Of a stretch of 64,000 nt of DNA, positions 17,347 through 25,424 are shown piece by piece (position 1 is the stretch's first letter; every line of letters starts with the position of its first letter). The position numbers and the translations under genes were made by a program. Origin of the DNA: Ruminococcus sp. Lineage in GTDB: Bacteria; Bacillota_A; Clostridia; Oscillospirales; Ruminococcaceae. Under the pieces are notes generated by a model. The model was not told the origin of the DNA and made no database searches. It saw only the letters and a program-made list of their open reading frames with translations. The DNA is taken from contig NZ_JAEEMU010000032.1 of assembly GCF_016283395.1 (NCBI RefSeq), positions 186,001 through 250,000 of the forward strand, in the 5' to 3' direction.

Positions 17347-17576
17347 TTTATCCTGACTGTTTAAGACTGGTTTACCCTCGATAAATACATATTTATTATA
17401 CATTAAGCTACTTCTTAGTTATGGTGGAGAGAACTTTTTTACAGCTACATAAAAAGCAATGGGCAGCCGCTATGATATAACCTCTTTAGAGTTTTCATAC
17501 TTTTCTGTGTGTCTACTCTATTGGGATTATATCACGGGACTGCTCTTTCTATTTACATATTTACGAAGTAATTACA

Positions 17577-17605
17577 TTGACTTTTTCTGCGTTTTTTGCT
17601 ATAAT
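17577..17605 (+). promoter_or_regulatory. Sigma-A promoter for the 59-aa ORF / U32-like operon
   Basis: TTGACT (17577-17582), 17 bases, TATAAT (17600-17605). The predicted start near 17612 is about 50 bases before the first ATG. Confidence 0.65.
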
Positions 17606-17662
17606 TTGTGCGTAGATTAAACATAGGCCTCCTGCTGTAAATCTGTATTTAGGATTTGGAGT

Positions 17663-17842
17663 ATGAATCATATGAGAGAAGAAAATATGGTACATTTGAA
17701 AAACATCATCAATCACTATGATAGATACAAGGAAATAGCCGTTACGTTAAAATGGGTGGAAACACAAACAGATTATTGCGATACATCATATTACAAGCGT
17801 GAACAATACTTCAGATTCCTAAAATTAAAGAGAATGGTATGA
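17663..17842 (+). CDS. Small ORF (59 aa) upstream of the U32-like gene
   Basis: An ATG at 17663, about 50 bases after a good promoter, opens a 59-codon frame rich in charged residues (for example NIINHYDRYKEIAVTLKWVE) that ends TGA at 17840-17842. The next gene begins six bases later, and its ribosome binding site (AAAGAGAATGG) lies inside this ORF. No family is recognised and there is no signal peptide. The ribosome site before 17663 is weak, with GGATTTGGAG nearby. Confidence 0.5.
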   Translation: MNHMREENMVHLKNIINHYDRYKEIAVTLKWVETQTDYCDTSYYKREQYFRFLKLKRMV

Positions 17843-17848
17843 TCACAT

Positions 17849-18760
17849 ATGGAAAACAAGGCACAAAATAAAGCTTATTTTCATCTTCCTGGTCTGTTCG
17901 AGTTCTATGACCTGTACAGTGTGTTTCTGCCGCTGTACCGTGAGCACCGGGAATATTTCTACGATTGGTGCGAAATAGCATCTGTATATGGTGCGCCGTC
18001 CGACTGTATCTGGGGCGGCGGACGCGTCGGATTCGGAGAATGTGAAGCTGAAGATGTACTCGCACTTATGAATGAATACGGTATTTCTTCAAGGCTCACT
18101 TTCAGCAATTCGCTTTTAAAACCTGAACATCTCTTAGACAGGAAATGCAATGCCCTGTGTGAGCTTTTTGCCGATAGCAAAGGCGTACAGAACGGCGTTA
18201 TCATACACTCGGATCTTCTGCTTGAACATATTAAAAATAATTATCCCAGTCTTTATTTCGTCTCCTCGACTACAAAGGTTCAGACTGATTTTGAGCAGTT
18301 TGCAAAGGAAACAGAACGGAATGATTTTAAATATGTTGTTCCTGATTTCAGGCTGAATAAGCTGTACGATAAACTTGATACACTCTCGCAGGTTCAGAAA
18401 GATAAAGTCGAATTTCTATGCAATGAATGCTGCTCGTTTTACTGTAAAGACAGAAAAGAGTGCTATGAAAATGTAAGTTGGAAAAATCTCGGAGAAAACT
18501 GCACCGACCACATCTGCACAGCACCGGATGCCGGGAACGGATACCGTTTTTCAAAGGCAATGAAAAATCCCGGATTTATCAGTATTGATGACATTATCAG
18601 CACCTATCTGCCCCTCGGTTTTTCAAATTTCAAAATAGAAGGCAGAGGACTCGGAAGTGCTGTCAATCTTGAATTTTGGCTTTATTATCTCATAAAGCCT
18701 AAATACCAGCTTATAGTCCGTGAAGAGGTCTATCTCGACAGTATGCTGGATCTTTTCTGA
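17849..18760 (+). CDS. Peptidase U32-like protein
   Basis: A 303-residue cytoplasmic protein that appears to belong to, or resemble, the U32 peptidase/TIM-barrel group. It has a cysteine cluster CNECCSFYC followed by KDRKEC (about 192-210), like the U32 iron-sulfur cysteines, and a C-terminal FSNFKIEGRG motif (about 265-274) that resembles the family's FKIEGR signature. U32 members include enzymes that hydroxylate RNA or act on proteins; which this one does is unknown. It is probably co-transcribed with the 59-codon ORF just upstream. The assignment rests on two short motifs. Confidence 0.6.
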   Translation: MENKAQNKAYFHLPGLFEFYDLYSVFLPLYREHREYFYDWCEIASVYGAPSDCIWGGGRVGFGECEAEDVLALMNEYGISSRLTFSNSLLKPEHLLDRKCNALCELFADSKGVQNGVIIHSDLLLEHIKNNYPSLYFVSSTTKVQTDFEQFAKETERNDFKYVVPDFRLNKLYDKLDTLSQVQKDKVEFLCNECCSFYCKDRKECYENVSWKNLGENCTDHICTAPDAGNGYRFSKAMKNPGFISIDDIISTYLPLGFSNFKIEGRGLGSAVNLEFWLYYLIKPKYQLIVREEVYLDSMLDLF

Positions 18761-18769
18761 AAAAAACTA

Positions 18770-18798
18770 AAAAGCAGCCTATCAGAAAGGCTGCTTTT
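18770..18798. terminator. Bidirectional terminator
   Basis: AAAAGCAGCC (18770-18779) pairs with GGCTGCTTTT (18789-18798). It serves the U32-like gene on the plus strand and the YczE-type gene on the minus strand. Confidence 0.8.
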
Positions 18799-18801
18799 CC
18801 T

Positions 18802-19494
18802 TTACTGTTGTTTACTTGTTAGCTTATTGAAAATGAAATTATAAGCCTTGATTATATTTCCGACAAGTATTGCTGCAATAATACTACCCTCGCGGACTCC
18901 TTTGAACTTGCCGAGGAAGATAAGGCATATCACAGCCGCAATAGCTATGTACAGAATATCAAAGAATATCTTAACATTCTCATATCTGAGACTGAATACC
19001 TTGCTGATAGCGCGGTTCATTGCTTCACCCGGGAGCATTGCCACTGCGCCTTTCAGCTGTATCCATATGCCAAGTGCAAGTATAACGCAGCCGAGAATCA
19101 TGAATAAGAACTGCATAGGATAAGCTGTGACTGTTATATCCTTTATCAGCCATACAGAGAAATTTGTAAGGTAACCGTATACGAAGGCAAGTACGGTCTG
19201 AATTGCTATCTCTATATAATTGCATTTGCCTTTCAGTATGATGACTTGTATCGATATCTGTATCACACTAAGCAGATTCAGCCAGCCGCCAAATGACAAT
19301 AGCGAACTTACAAGTGATACCGAATATGGCACGGACGCAACAGGCGATGTTCCGAGACCTGCTTTTGCCGAGAAAGCAACACCCATTGAAGCGATGAACA
19401 GTCCTACCAGGAACAGAGAATACCGCTTTATCATATCAGGCATATTATGAGCGGATGATGTATTTTTACCGCCTTGAATATTACTCTCTGTCAT
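18802..19494 (-). CDS. YczE/YitT-type integral membrane protein
   Basis: A 230-residue membrane protein with about five or six hydrophobic segments. The opening LFLVGLFIASMGVAFSAKA (about 29-47), then GLGTSPVASVPYSVS, matches the YczE/DUF6198 group of Firmicute membrane proteins, as does LPGEAMNRAIS later on. The role of the group is unclear; some members are linked to export or regulation near peptide synthesis clusters. Its start overlaps the stop of the upstream gene by four bases (ATGA), so the two minus-strand genes are translationally coupled. Confidence 0.75.
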   Translation of the reverse strand: MTESNIQGGKNTSSAHNMPDMIKRYSLFLVGLFIASMGVAFSAKAGLGTSPVASVPYSVSLVSSLLSFGGWLNLLSVIQISIQVIILKGKCNYIEIAIQTVLAFVYGYLTNFSVWLIKDITVTAYPMQFLFMILGCVILALGIWIQLKGAVAMLPGEAMNRAISKVFSLRYENVKIFFDILYIAIAAVICLIFLGKFKGVREGSIIAAILVGNIIKAYNFIFNKLTSKQQ

Positions 19495-19856
19495 AATAAT
19501 TCTCTCATTTTGGGTGTTATAAGCCAGCAGTCATCGAGTTTCTGTCCGACACAGGACCATGAAAATATAGTATGTCTATGATTATCTTTGATCAGTATTT
19601 TTTCAGTTTCGGACCATAGTTCATTTGTTATATTCTGATCCTCGTTCTTTTCCATAAGGTCTTCGATTCCTTGAATGATAAGGTTTACAGCAAGATATTT
19701 CTGCCAGATATCCATATCATCGGAATATCTGTTATAAAAATCAATGTAATCAGCTGTATTTTTATAGTCACCTGCACAGATTTCCCAGTCTTGTTCATTT
19801 GAAAACGGCAATCTGATACCGCATTCTTCATTTATCTTTTCATAAAAATTGTCCAT
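19491..19856 (-). CDS. Hypothetical protein coupled to the YczE-type gene
   Basis: A 121-residue soluble, acidic protein with no signal peptide or membrane segment. It is Trp-rich (for example FSWSCVGQKLDDCWLI near the C-terminus) and its middle is helical. I do not recognise the family; size and composition would suit a small immunity or adaptor protein, but nothing proves this. An AGAGGA site precedes the ATG at 19856. Upstream on the same strand lies a relic gene ending about 13 bases away, so an ancestral operon probably had three members. Confidence 0.55.
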   Translation of the reverse strand: MDNFYEKINEECGIRLPFSNEQDWEICAGDYKNTADYIDFYNRYSDDMDIWQKYLAVNLIIQGIEDLMEKNEDQNITNELWSETEKILIKDNHRHTIFSWSCVGQKLDDCWLITPKMRELL

Positions 19857-19868
19857 TTATAATATCCT

Positions 19869-20051
19869 CTATTTCCGTTTTGCACATTTTGCCCAGTAGT
19901 TCATGAAGCGTTCTTTTGTCCTGTAGATACGATGCCACCTGATGTTGTTTCTATCATGTACCATACCATTTTTTATAAGTAATTCTTCATGTGCCCAGTC
20001 AGATTCAGCTTCTGCTCATAGTGCAACATCATTTTTAGCAATATCGTATTC
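19869..20051 (-). pseudogene. Relic ORF interrupted by a nonsense codon
   Basis: On the minus strand one frame reads EYDIAKNDVAL, then TGA (20016-20018), then AEAESDWAHEELLIKNG and onward to NYWAKCAKRK and a natural stop at 19869. The sequence is coherent on both sides of the TGA, so a nonsense mutation of one gene is likely; Trp would need only one base change. No start codon with a ribosome site is visible. Function unknown. Confidence 0.5.
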
Positions 20052-20191
20052 TTATTTTCTCTATTATATCATAAGCATAGTTAAAAATCAATCTCAGGGA
20101 GAATTGGTATCTCATAATAGCGTTGCCTGTGGTTGATTTTGAAACTTGTAAGGTGTATAATAAGTACATATTATTTATTAGGGTGGGGACT

Positions 20192-20481
20192 ATGAAAAAG
20201 TTTTTAACAATGATAATTATGACAGTATTGACAATAGGAGTTTTAATACCATTTAAAGCTAATGCTGCGGATGTAGACTCAGTTTTGAATGATCCTGTTT
20301 GGAATGATTATGTTGAACAGTCCATGGCTTCTATGAAACAGGCTGGTACAGCTTTTACGATGATACGGAATTCACCATAGCCTGCTCCGAAACTATTATT
20401 GATAAAGAAGAATTTGAACGATTTACAGAGTATCTCAGTTCAATATTCCCTGACCATATACTTAAACTGTACAGAAAATGA
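20192..20481 (+). pseudogene. Frameshifted small secreted protein
   Basis: An ATG at 20192 with a GGGTGGGG site opens a signal peptide (KKFLTMIIMTVLTIGVLI then PFKANAAD) and runs in frame to a stop at 20378-20380. From about 20350 another frame carries a sensible continuation (DDTEFTIACSETIIDKEE and on to LKLYRK) that ends at 20479-20481. Adding one T to the TTTT run near 20355 joins the two into one secreted protein of about 96 residues. Either this is a recent frameshift or the short 62-residue form is the real product. Confidence 0.45.
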
Positions 20482-20483
20482 AG

Positions 20484-20510
20484 CGGCAGCCTATTGGGGC
20501 TGCTTTTCGT
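20484..20510 (+). terminator. Terminator after the frameshifted secreted ORF
   Basis: GCAGCC (20486-20491) pairs with GGCTGC (20498-20503), followed by TTTTCGTTTTG. It starts right after the stop at 20481, which supports the longer, pre-frameshift gene end. Confidence 0.65.
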
Positions 20511-20527
20511 TTTGTGTATAATGATTA

Positions 20528-20556
20528 TTGTAAATACTGTTTGTGTGTGTTATAAT
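20528..20556 (+). promoter_or_regulatory. Sigma-A promoter of the AlkZ-related gene
   Basis: TTGTAA (20528-20533), 17 bases, TATAAT (20551-20556). The implied start near 20563 rules out the in-frame starts at 20543 and 20555 and points to the ATG at 20579. Confidence 0.6.
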
Positions 20557-20578
20557 GAAGGAAAAACAGGAGCAGGTT

Positions 20579-21343
20579 ATGTTAGTAGAGAATGATGAAT
20601 GGATAATACACGGACTTGCGTGGGACGATCCATACAGGATACGCAGTCCGAAAGAGTTGGTAAATTGGATAAATGAAGTGGGATTTCTGCCGCTTTTCGG
20701 AAATGGAGTCAAAGGTTTCTCTGTAGAGGAGCACGTTTCACCTGACTACTGGTGGACTGGTGACAGGGAGCAGGATCCGTGGGAATGGCGTGAGATAATA
20801 GCGGCAGGACATGAAGTGGCTTATGGCAAATTTTTTGATAAGAAGGCAGGTTTTATTAGTCTGGAATGGCTGCCGTATTTTGCAAATTACAGGCGTGACG
20901 GCTATGACTTTGACTCCGCATGGGAGGATAGTAAGGTCAATCGCCGTGAGAAGCTTATAATGGACGTTCTTACAGAGACATACAGCGACGGCGATATTAT
21001 CTGGACAGATAAGCAGATACTGTCAACTGAGCTTAAACAGCTGGCAGGCTTCGGAAAAGGTGGCGAGAAGAACTTTCAAGGTATCACGACAGACCTTATG
21101 ATGAAAACATATCTCGTTACAGCGGACTTCCACAGGCGCAGAAACAAGAAAGGCTTAGAGTACGGAATGGCTGTATCGGTTTTGCTGCCTCCCGAAGCTG
21201 TATGGGGATATGATGCGGTTACTTCAGCATACAATGAATCACCTCATGAGTCCTGGAAACGTATAGTGGAGCGAGTACAGAAGCTATATCCTGATGCAGA
21301 TAAAGCTGAGATAATAAAGCTTATCGGAAAAGAACATAAGTGA
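20579..21343 (+). CDS. AlkZ-related (winged-helix) protein
   Basis: A 254-residue cytoplasmic protein resembling the group annotated as AlkZ-related, distant relatives of the HTH_42 DNA glycosylases. Matching stretches are VGFLPLFGNGVKGFSVEE, WWTGDREQDPWEWREI and KKAGFISLEWLPYFANYRRD. The last resembles a conserved block seen in Firmicute homologues I recall. A DNA repair role is possible, but the glycosylase active site (QxQ in AlkZ) is not seen. The start at 20579 is set by an AGGAG site and by the promoter position. The truncated glycosyltransferase gene follows after 15 bases. Confidence 0.65.
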   Translation: MLVENDEWIIHGLAWDDPYRIRSPKELVNWINEVGFLPLFGNGVKGFSVEEHVSPDYWWTGDREQDPWEWREIIAAGHEVAYGKFFDKKAGFISLEWLPYFANYRRDGYDFDSAWEDSKVNRREKLIMDVLTETYSDGDIIWTDKQILSTELKQLAGFGKGGEKNFQGITTDLMMKTYLVTADFHRRRNKKGLEYGMAVSVLLPPEAVWGYDAVTSAYNESPHESWKRIVERVQKLYPDADKAEIIKLIGKEHK

Positions 21344-21358
21344 AGAAAGAGTAAAATT

Positions 21359-21521
21359 ATGAGACTACTTATAGTGCCAATGGCAGCTATGGCTGAAACA
21401 TCAGGACCATTCTCGCGGTGCAGGCTGCTTGCTGAAATTGCGGTTGCGGCTGGAATAGATGTTGCGACTTGTATAGCAGAAGATATCAATTATTCTGAAA
21501 TAAATGGTATAAAGAATTATT
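21359..21521 (+). pseudogene. Glycosyltransferase-like gene truncated by the IS66 element
   Basis: An ATG at 21359 opens LLIVPMAAMAETSGPFSRC and continues as a Rossmann-type N-terminus (AAGIDVATCIAEDINY) typical of UGT/MGT-like glycosyltransferases. Native sequence ends at 21521, where the left inverted repeat of the element starts; the frame then runs into the element and stops at 21550. Only about 54 native residues remain of a protein that should be about 400. Confidence 0.6.
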
Positions 21522-22072
21522 GTAACCGCCTAATAACAAACCGCCCATAAATGAAAGATCCCCGAACAGTGCTCGGGGATTACTCATATTGCTTTACGCA
21601 TATCTGTATATCCGCACACTATATAGATATGCTCTGCACGACTGACATCTCAGATCATTTCAATACTCCGAGTAGGCGCCTGAATGTATCTTCATTGAAA
21701 TTATCAGGGAGTGATATCTTTACATCTCCTACGGATAGTTCTATTTTCTCTGCTGTAGTTTTTGTACCTGCTGTCGTTTCAACAGGTACTATGTCATGCT
21801 GTTCGATTTCATTACATACCGCCTGACGCATTCGTTTCAATCGATAATAGTATGTCTTGAGATTAATACCGTTTTCCTTACACCTGTCAGTTACAGTGAG
21901 TCCGCTTTCGTTTCTGCTCTTCACCATTTCTGCCCATTGTGCTAGCTTTATTTCTTTTTTTACCTTTGCTATCTCATTCATTCCAATCAACTCCAGTTAG
22001 ACCTTATTAGTTATTTCTTGTTTAGTCTATTTGGACTTCATTGGATAGGGTGGTTTCTTTTTAGGCGGTTAC
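21522..22072. mobile_element. IS66-derived element carrying only tnpA
   Basis: A 551-bp element bounded by 25-bp imperfect inverted repeats. The left one starts GTAACCGCCTAATAAC (21522-21546) and the right one, read inward, starts GTAACCGCCTAAAAAG (22048-22072). The GTAA ends and the tnpA ORF inside identify the IS66 family. A full IS66 is about 2.5 kb with tnpA, tnpB and tnpC; here tnpB and the transposase tnpC are absent. The 8 bases flanking each end (GAATTATT and GTTTTAAA) differ, so there is no target duplication. Both flanking genes are cut exactly at the element ends. Confidence 0.8.
21655..21990 (-). CDS. tnpA: IS66 family accessory protein TnpA
   Basis: A 111-residue protein with the IS66 TnpA layout: an N-terminal helix-turn-helix (KLAQWAEMVKSRNESGLTVT), then CKENGINLKTYYYRLKRMR, and a C-terminal LSVGDVKISLPDNF that mirrors the usual IxI(x)LP strand before the end. 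It has no catalytic function; in full elements it acts with TnpB and the DDE transposase TnpC, both missing here. ATGs at the N-terminus (MIGMNE) leave the exact start open by three codons. Confidence 0.85.
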   Translation of the reverse strand: MIGMNEIAKVKKEIKLAQWAEMVKSRNESGLTVTDRCKENGINLKTYYYRLKRMRQAVCNEIEQHDIVPVETTAGTKTTAEKIELSVGDVKISLPDNFNEDTFRRLLGVLK

Positions 22073-22265
22073 GTTTTAAAACTACCAATCTGTCTATAAA
22101 ACTTAGAATACTTGATGGATTATCTCCACTTTCAAGAAATGCTGCGACAACAAGTCGGCAATTTAATTCATTATGAATTATTCTACAGTAATGAAATAAT
22201 GATGTTTTCCTACCTGATGATTGAGGAAAAGGTAGTCGAGGCATAATAAATAAGACAGTATGTTT
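22073..22265 (-). pseudogene. GT4-type glycosyltransferase truncated by the IS66 element
   Basis: On the minus strand the frame reads HTVLFIMPRLPFPQSSGRKT, then HYCRIIHNELNCRLVVAAF and ends natively at RLVVLK, where the right inverted repeat begins. This is the N-terminal beta-strand and loop of GT4 family glycosyltransferases. The start codon is unclear: an ATG exists only at the seventh residue of the fold (22244). It follows the heptose kinase gene closely and was the last gene of that operon. About 65 of an expected 370 or so residues remain. Confidence 0.6.
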
Positions 22266-22276
22266 ATTTATAGTTA

Positions 22277-23284
22277 TTATTCTTCCTTCGGTTCATAGCT
22301 TTCAGGACTATAATGAATCACTTTTGTTCCACCATCTTCAAATTTGAATGGAACATGAAGCAAATCTTTCATAGCCTCCATGACCGATTCTTTCTTATCA
22401 GGTGTTACATAAAATACAAGGAAACCGCCGCCGCCAGCACCAAGAAGTTTGCCTCCAAGTGCACCAGCAACAATTCCTCTCTCGTATATCGCATCTATAC
22501 TATTAGTAGTTATCGCTCCGCCTGTCTGTCGTTTCAGTTTCCACGTAATGTCAAGCAATCTTCCAAAATCATCAAGATCAGAATACTTATCCTCAAGAAT
22601 AGCTTCTGCATCATCAACAAGAGCATACATCTGCTGAAGTTGTTTAATCTTCTCAGCATAGCCTATAGCATTTGCTTTTTGCATATCAGAACTAAACCTA
22701 GTAAACCCAGTAAAGAACATCAACAGGTTATCATTAAGCTGCTTCTTACGATCAGGATGAATTATGATAGGTCTAACATCGTATGTACCGTCTTTATTAA
22801 ATTCAATACGATTCATGCCACCAAAAGCAGCGGCAATCTGATCTTGCCAGCCTCCTGCTTCCTGACACATTTCACGCTCTAAATAAATGGCTTCATCTGC
22901 AAGTTTTTTCTTATCAGCGTACTTCCCTTTCAAGCAATAAAAGGCATTCAACATACCAACCGCAAATGAGCTACTCGTACCAAGACCTGAACGAGCAGGA
23001 AGATCTGCTTCATAAGTGAGACGAATCTGATGCATATCAAGAAACTTCATAGCATTTCGAATAGCAGGATGCTGAATATCATCAACAGAAGTAACGCGCT
23101 CAGTTTTGGCGTATGAAAGCTCAGTACTATAATCAAAGAATCTCGGCAAGTGACGAACATTTACATAACAATACTTATCAAAAGTCGTAGAGAGTACAGC
23201 TCCACCATACTCTCTGAAAAAGGATTCCATGTCTGTGCCACCGCCAAAAAAAGACATTCTAAAAGGTGTTTTTGTAATAATCAT
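22277..23284 (-). CDS. hddA: D-glycero-D-manno-heptose 7-phosphate kinase (GHMP kinase)
   Basis: A 335-residue GHMP-family kinase. The N-terminus TKTPFRMSFFGGGTD is the substrate-binding motif, and ARSGLGTSSSFAVGMLNAF (about 97-115) is the GHMP ATP loop. KLLGAGGGGFLVFY near the C-terminus is the third GHMP motif. Gene order with a sedoheptulose 7-phosphate isomerase and a nucleotidyltransferase-phosphatase fusion identifies it as HddA rather than a fucose or mevalonate kinase. It would phosphorylate C1 of D-glycero-D-manno-heptose 7-phosphate. The isomerase gene ends 20 bases upstream. The frame is intact. Confidence 0.85.
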   Translation of the reverse strand: MIITKTPFRMSFFGGGTDMESFFREYGGAVLSTTFDKYCYVNVRHLPRFFDYSTELSYAKTERVTSVDDIQHPAIRNAMKFLDMHQIRLTYEADLPARSGLGTSSSFAVGMLNAFYCLKGKYADKKKLADEAIYLEREMCQEAGGWQDQIAAAFGGMNRIEFNKDGTYDVRPIIIHPDRKKQLNDNLLMFFTGFTRFSSDMQKANAIGYAEKIKQLQQMYALVDDAEAILEDKYSDLDDFGRLLDITWKLKRQTGGAITTNSIDAIYERGIVAGALGGKLLGAGGGGFLVFYVTPDKKESVMEAMKDLLHVPFKFEDGGTKVIHYSPESYEPKEE

Positions 23285-23304
23285 GTGTTTACTTCTCCAT
23301 TTCT

Positions 23305-23967
23305 TTATTCAGCGTTTCCAAAGAACTTGTCTTCAAGCATTAAGCACCAGCAATGATAAACCGGCAGATGCAATTCCTGAATCATGTAAGTCTCTGTTTC
23401 CGGAACTTTAACAGTTACATCAGCAAATACTTCCAACTTGTTCTCTTTATGTCCAGTTAAACCGATAACTTTCAAACCTTTAGCTTTTGCTATTGTAGCA
23501 GCATAGAGAACATTCTTGCTGTTGCCCGATGTGGAAATGCCCAAGAATACATCTCCTGCATTACCGAAGCCATTGACCTGCTGTGCAAAACAGAGAAGCG
23601 GCTCAACATCATTCATATAAGCAGTCGTCAAAGCAGGATGTCCGTCCAAAGCAATAGCAGGCAAAGCACCTTGCAGATTCTTACCGAGAGTTTCACCCAT
23701 CTCCGAATCAACAGATTTTAACTTTTCACACATCTCTGCTGAAAGGTGTCGCTGCATCTTGAATCCTTTCATCAATTCACCTACAATATGCTCAGAATCT
23801 GCTGCCGAGCCACCATTTCCGGCAACAAGCAGCTTTCCGCCATTCTCGTAGGATTCTTCCATTATCAGGTAAGCATTGATAAGATCTTCCCTGCATTCAG
23901 ATAACACGGGGTATCTTTCAATCAATAAATCAATGTGTTTTTCAAGACGCTTTTCTAATATTCTCAT
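23305..23967 (-). CDS. gmhA: Sedoheptulose 7-phosphate isomerase (SIS domain)
   Basis: A 220-residue SIS-domain protein with the GmhA pattern: LLVAGNGGSAADSEHIVGEL (about 45-64), a central ALDGHPALTTAYMND, GDVFLGISTSGNSKNVLYA, and the C-terminal EL.LP.YH metal/substrate motif (HLPVYHCWC). It converts sedoheptulose 7-phosphate to D-glycero-D-manno-heptose 7-phosphate, the first step of heptose nucleotide synthesis. It is somewhat longer than E. coli GmhA (192). The gene sits 14 bases after the nucleotidyltransferase-phosphatase fusion and just before the kinase. Confidence 0.9.
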   Translation of the reverse strand: MRILEKRLEKHIDLLIERYPVLSECREDLINAYLIMEESYENGGKLLVAGNGGSAADSEHIVGELMKGFKMQRHLSAEMCEKLKSVDSEMGETLGKNLQGALPAIALDGHPALTTAYMNDVEPLLCFAQQVNGFGNAGDVFLGISTSGNSKNVLYAATIAKAKGLKVIGLTGHKENKLEVFADVTVKVPETETYMIQELHLPVYHCWCLMLEDKFFGNAE

Positions 23968-23981
23968 AACAATTCCTATCC

Positions 23982-25298
23982 TTATAAAATTTCTTCAATT
24001 ATAATCAGCAGGCTTTCGGCTGTTTTTTCTTGTCCGAAACTATCTGTCCCAATCAAAGCTGTATGACAACCGGCATTAATTCCGGCTTTCACATCATTTT
24101 CGCCATCACCTATCATCCAGGATAGACCTAAATCAATATTAAAGTCCTTCGCTGCCTGGATTAACATTCCAGGTTTCGGCTTTCGACAATCACAGTCGAA
24201 CTTTAACTCTGGAATCTCACCTTCGTAGCCTTTGTGCGGATGATGCGGACAATAATATAATCCATCAATATAAGCGCCCTGCTTTCCGAGCAAGGTCTCC
24301 ATTTTATTGTGAATCAAGTCAAGTTCGTCGACTTTAACTTCTCCTCTTGCGATAACTGGTTGATTGGTCACAACGATACAAAGGTAACCAGATTCATTAA
24401 TACGCTTGATTGCCTCTGCAACGCCATCTATCAACTCAAACTCATTAATGTCTCTGAGAAAGCCAACATACTTATTGATCGTACCATCACGATCCAAGAA
24501 GATAGCCTTCTGCGGATGAGAAAGGTTCTTTGTCTTGACTACACCATTCTGGAAGTCACGAGATACAGAGTGATACCTTTCAGGTGTTCCCATGTCTTTG
24601 ACATACTCAGGGCTGTCATAAGCAACCATTTTTCCTGTTCCACACAGCGGTTTCAAAATCTGACGATCGAGATCAACCTTTACAATCTTTCCGTTCACCT
24701 CAGTACCAACGGTTGCGGTTTCTATTCCACTCATGTCCAATGCTTTCGGATTAATCACATGAAGTCCTGCATTGACACGGTTTTTATAGTATATTGGGCG
24801 ATTGTCCTCTTTAGTAAGCCAAGCGTTCACAAAATGATTTTCATCAGCAATTATCAGACCGCTGTCATAAGGATGTGAATTCGGATGTGTGAAAAGAGTT
24901 ACAATCGCATCGTGGGAGCGATGATAATCAACCATGCGGTTGAAGTCAACATCAAAAACAGCATCAGCGTTCAAAAGCAGGAAGTCCTCTTCGCCAAGCC
25001 AATCTCTCAGTTTGAACAGAGCACCGGCATTTCCAAGAGGAGTTTCTTCCACAAAGTATTCGATTTTTACACCGAACTTACTGCCGTCACCGAAGTGATC
25101 CATGATTTTGTCTGCCATATACGAAACTGTAAGCATTATCTCAGTAAAGCCCTGATCTCTCAAACTCTCTATTTCCCATTCAAGCACAGGCTTTTCTGTA
25201 CCATCAGCAGCCTTGATCGGAATCAGCGGCTTTGGTATATCCGGGAACAACTCGGAAATTCTTGTTCCCTTACCTCCCGCCATGATTACTGTTTTCAA
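23982..25298 (-). CDS. Fused heptose-1-phosphate nucleotidyltransferase / GmhB-type phosphatase
   Basis: A 438-residue two-domain enzyme. Residues about 1-232 are a nucleotidyltransferase with TVIMAGGKGTRISELFPDIP and the metal-binding LLNADAVFDVDF; the branch with kinase HddA suggests HddC and a GDP product. Residues about 262-438 are a HAD phosphatase of the GmhB type: IFLDRDGTIN, VVTNQP, a zinc site CPHHPHKG with CDCRKPKPGM, and GDGENDVKAG. Together with GmhA and HddA it makes the pathway to a GDP- or ADP-linked heptose complete in three genes. The TTG at 25298 is preferred over GTG at 25322 because TTGGAG lies eight bases before it. Confidence 0.85.
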   Translation of the reverse strand: MKTVIMAGGKGTRISELFPDIPKPLIPIKAADGTEKPVLEWEIESLRDQGFTEIMLTVSYMADKIMDHFGDGSKFGVKIEYFVEETPLGNAGALFKLRDWLGEEDFLLLNADAVFDVDFNRMVDYHRSHDAIVTLFTHPNSHPYDSGLIIADENHFVNAWLTKEDNRPIYYKNRVNAGLHVINPKALDMSGIETATVGTEVNGKIVKVDLDRQILKPLCGTGKMVAYDSPEYVKDMGTPERYHSVSRDFQNGVVKTKNLSHPQKAIFLDRDGTINKYVGFLRDINEFELIDGVAEAIKRINESGYLCIVVTNQPVIARGEVKVDELDLIHNKMETLLGKQGAYIDGLYYCPHHPHKGYEGEIPELKFDCDCRKPKPGMLIQAAKDFNIDLGLSWMIGDGENDVKAGINAGCHTALIGTDSFGQEKTAESLLIIIEEIL

Positions 25299-25424
25299 AT
25301 TATCAACTCCAATACTATTCACTCTAACAATAAACAGCCTCTGTGTTCAACAGAAGCTATTACTTTTATATGCTTTTTTTGCATTGAAAATAAAGTGCAT
25401 TTGTTTTAAGCGAATTTCCTAGTT

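Noticed and set aside
24309..24878. Long plus-strand ORFs over the heptose operon and over the glycan relics
   Set aside because: They are shadows of the minus-strand genes, with no ribosome sites and no recognisable domains.
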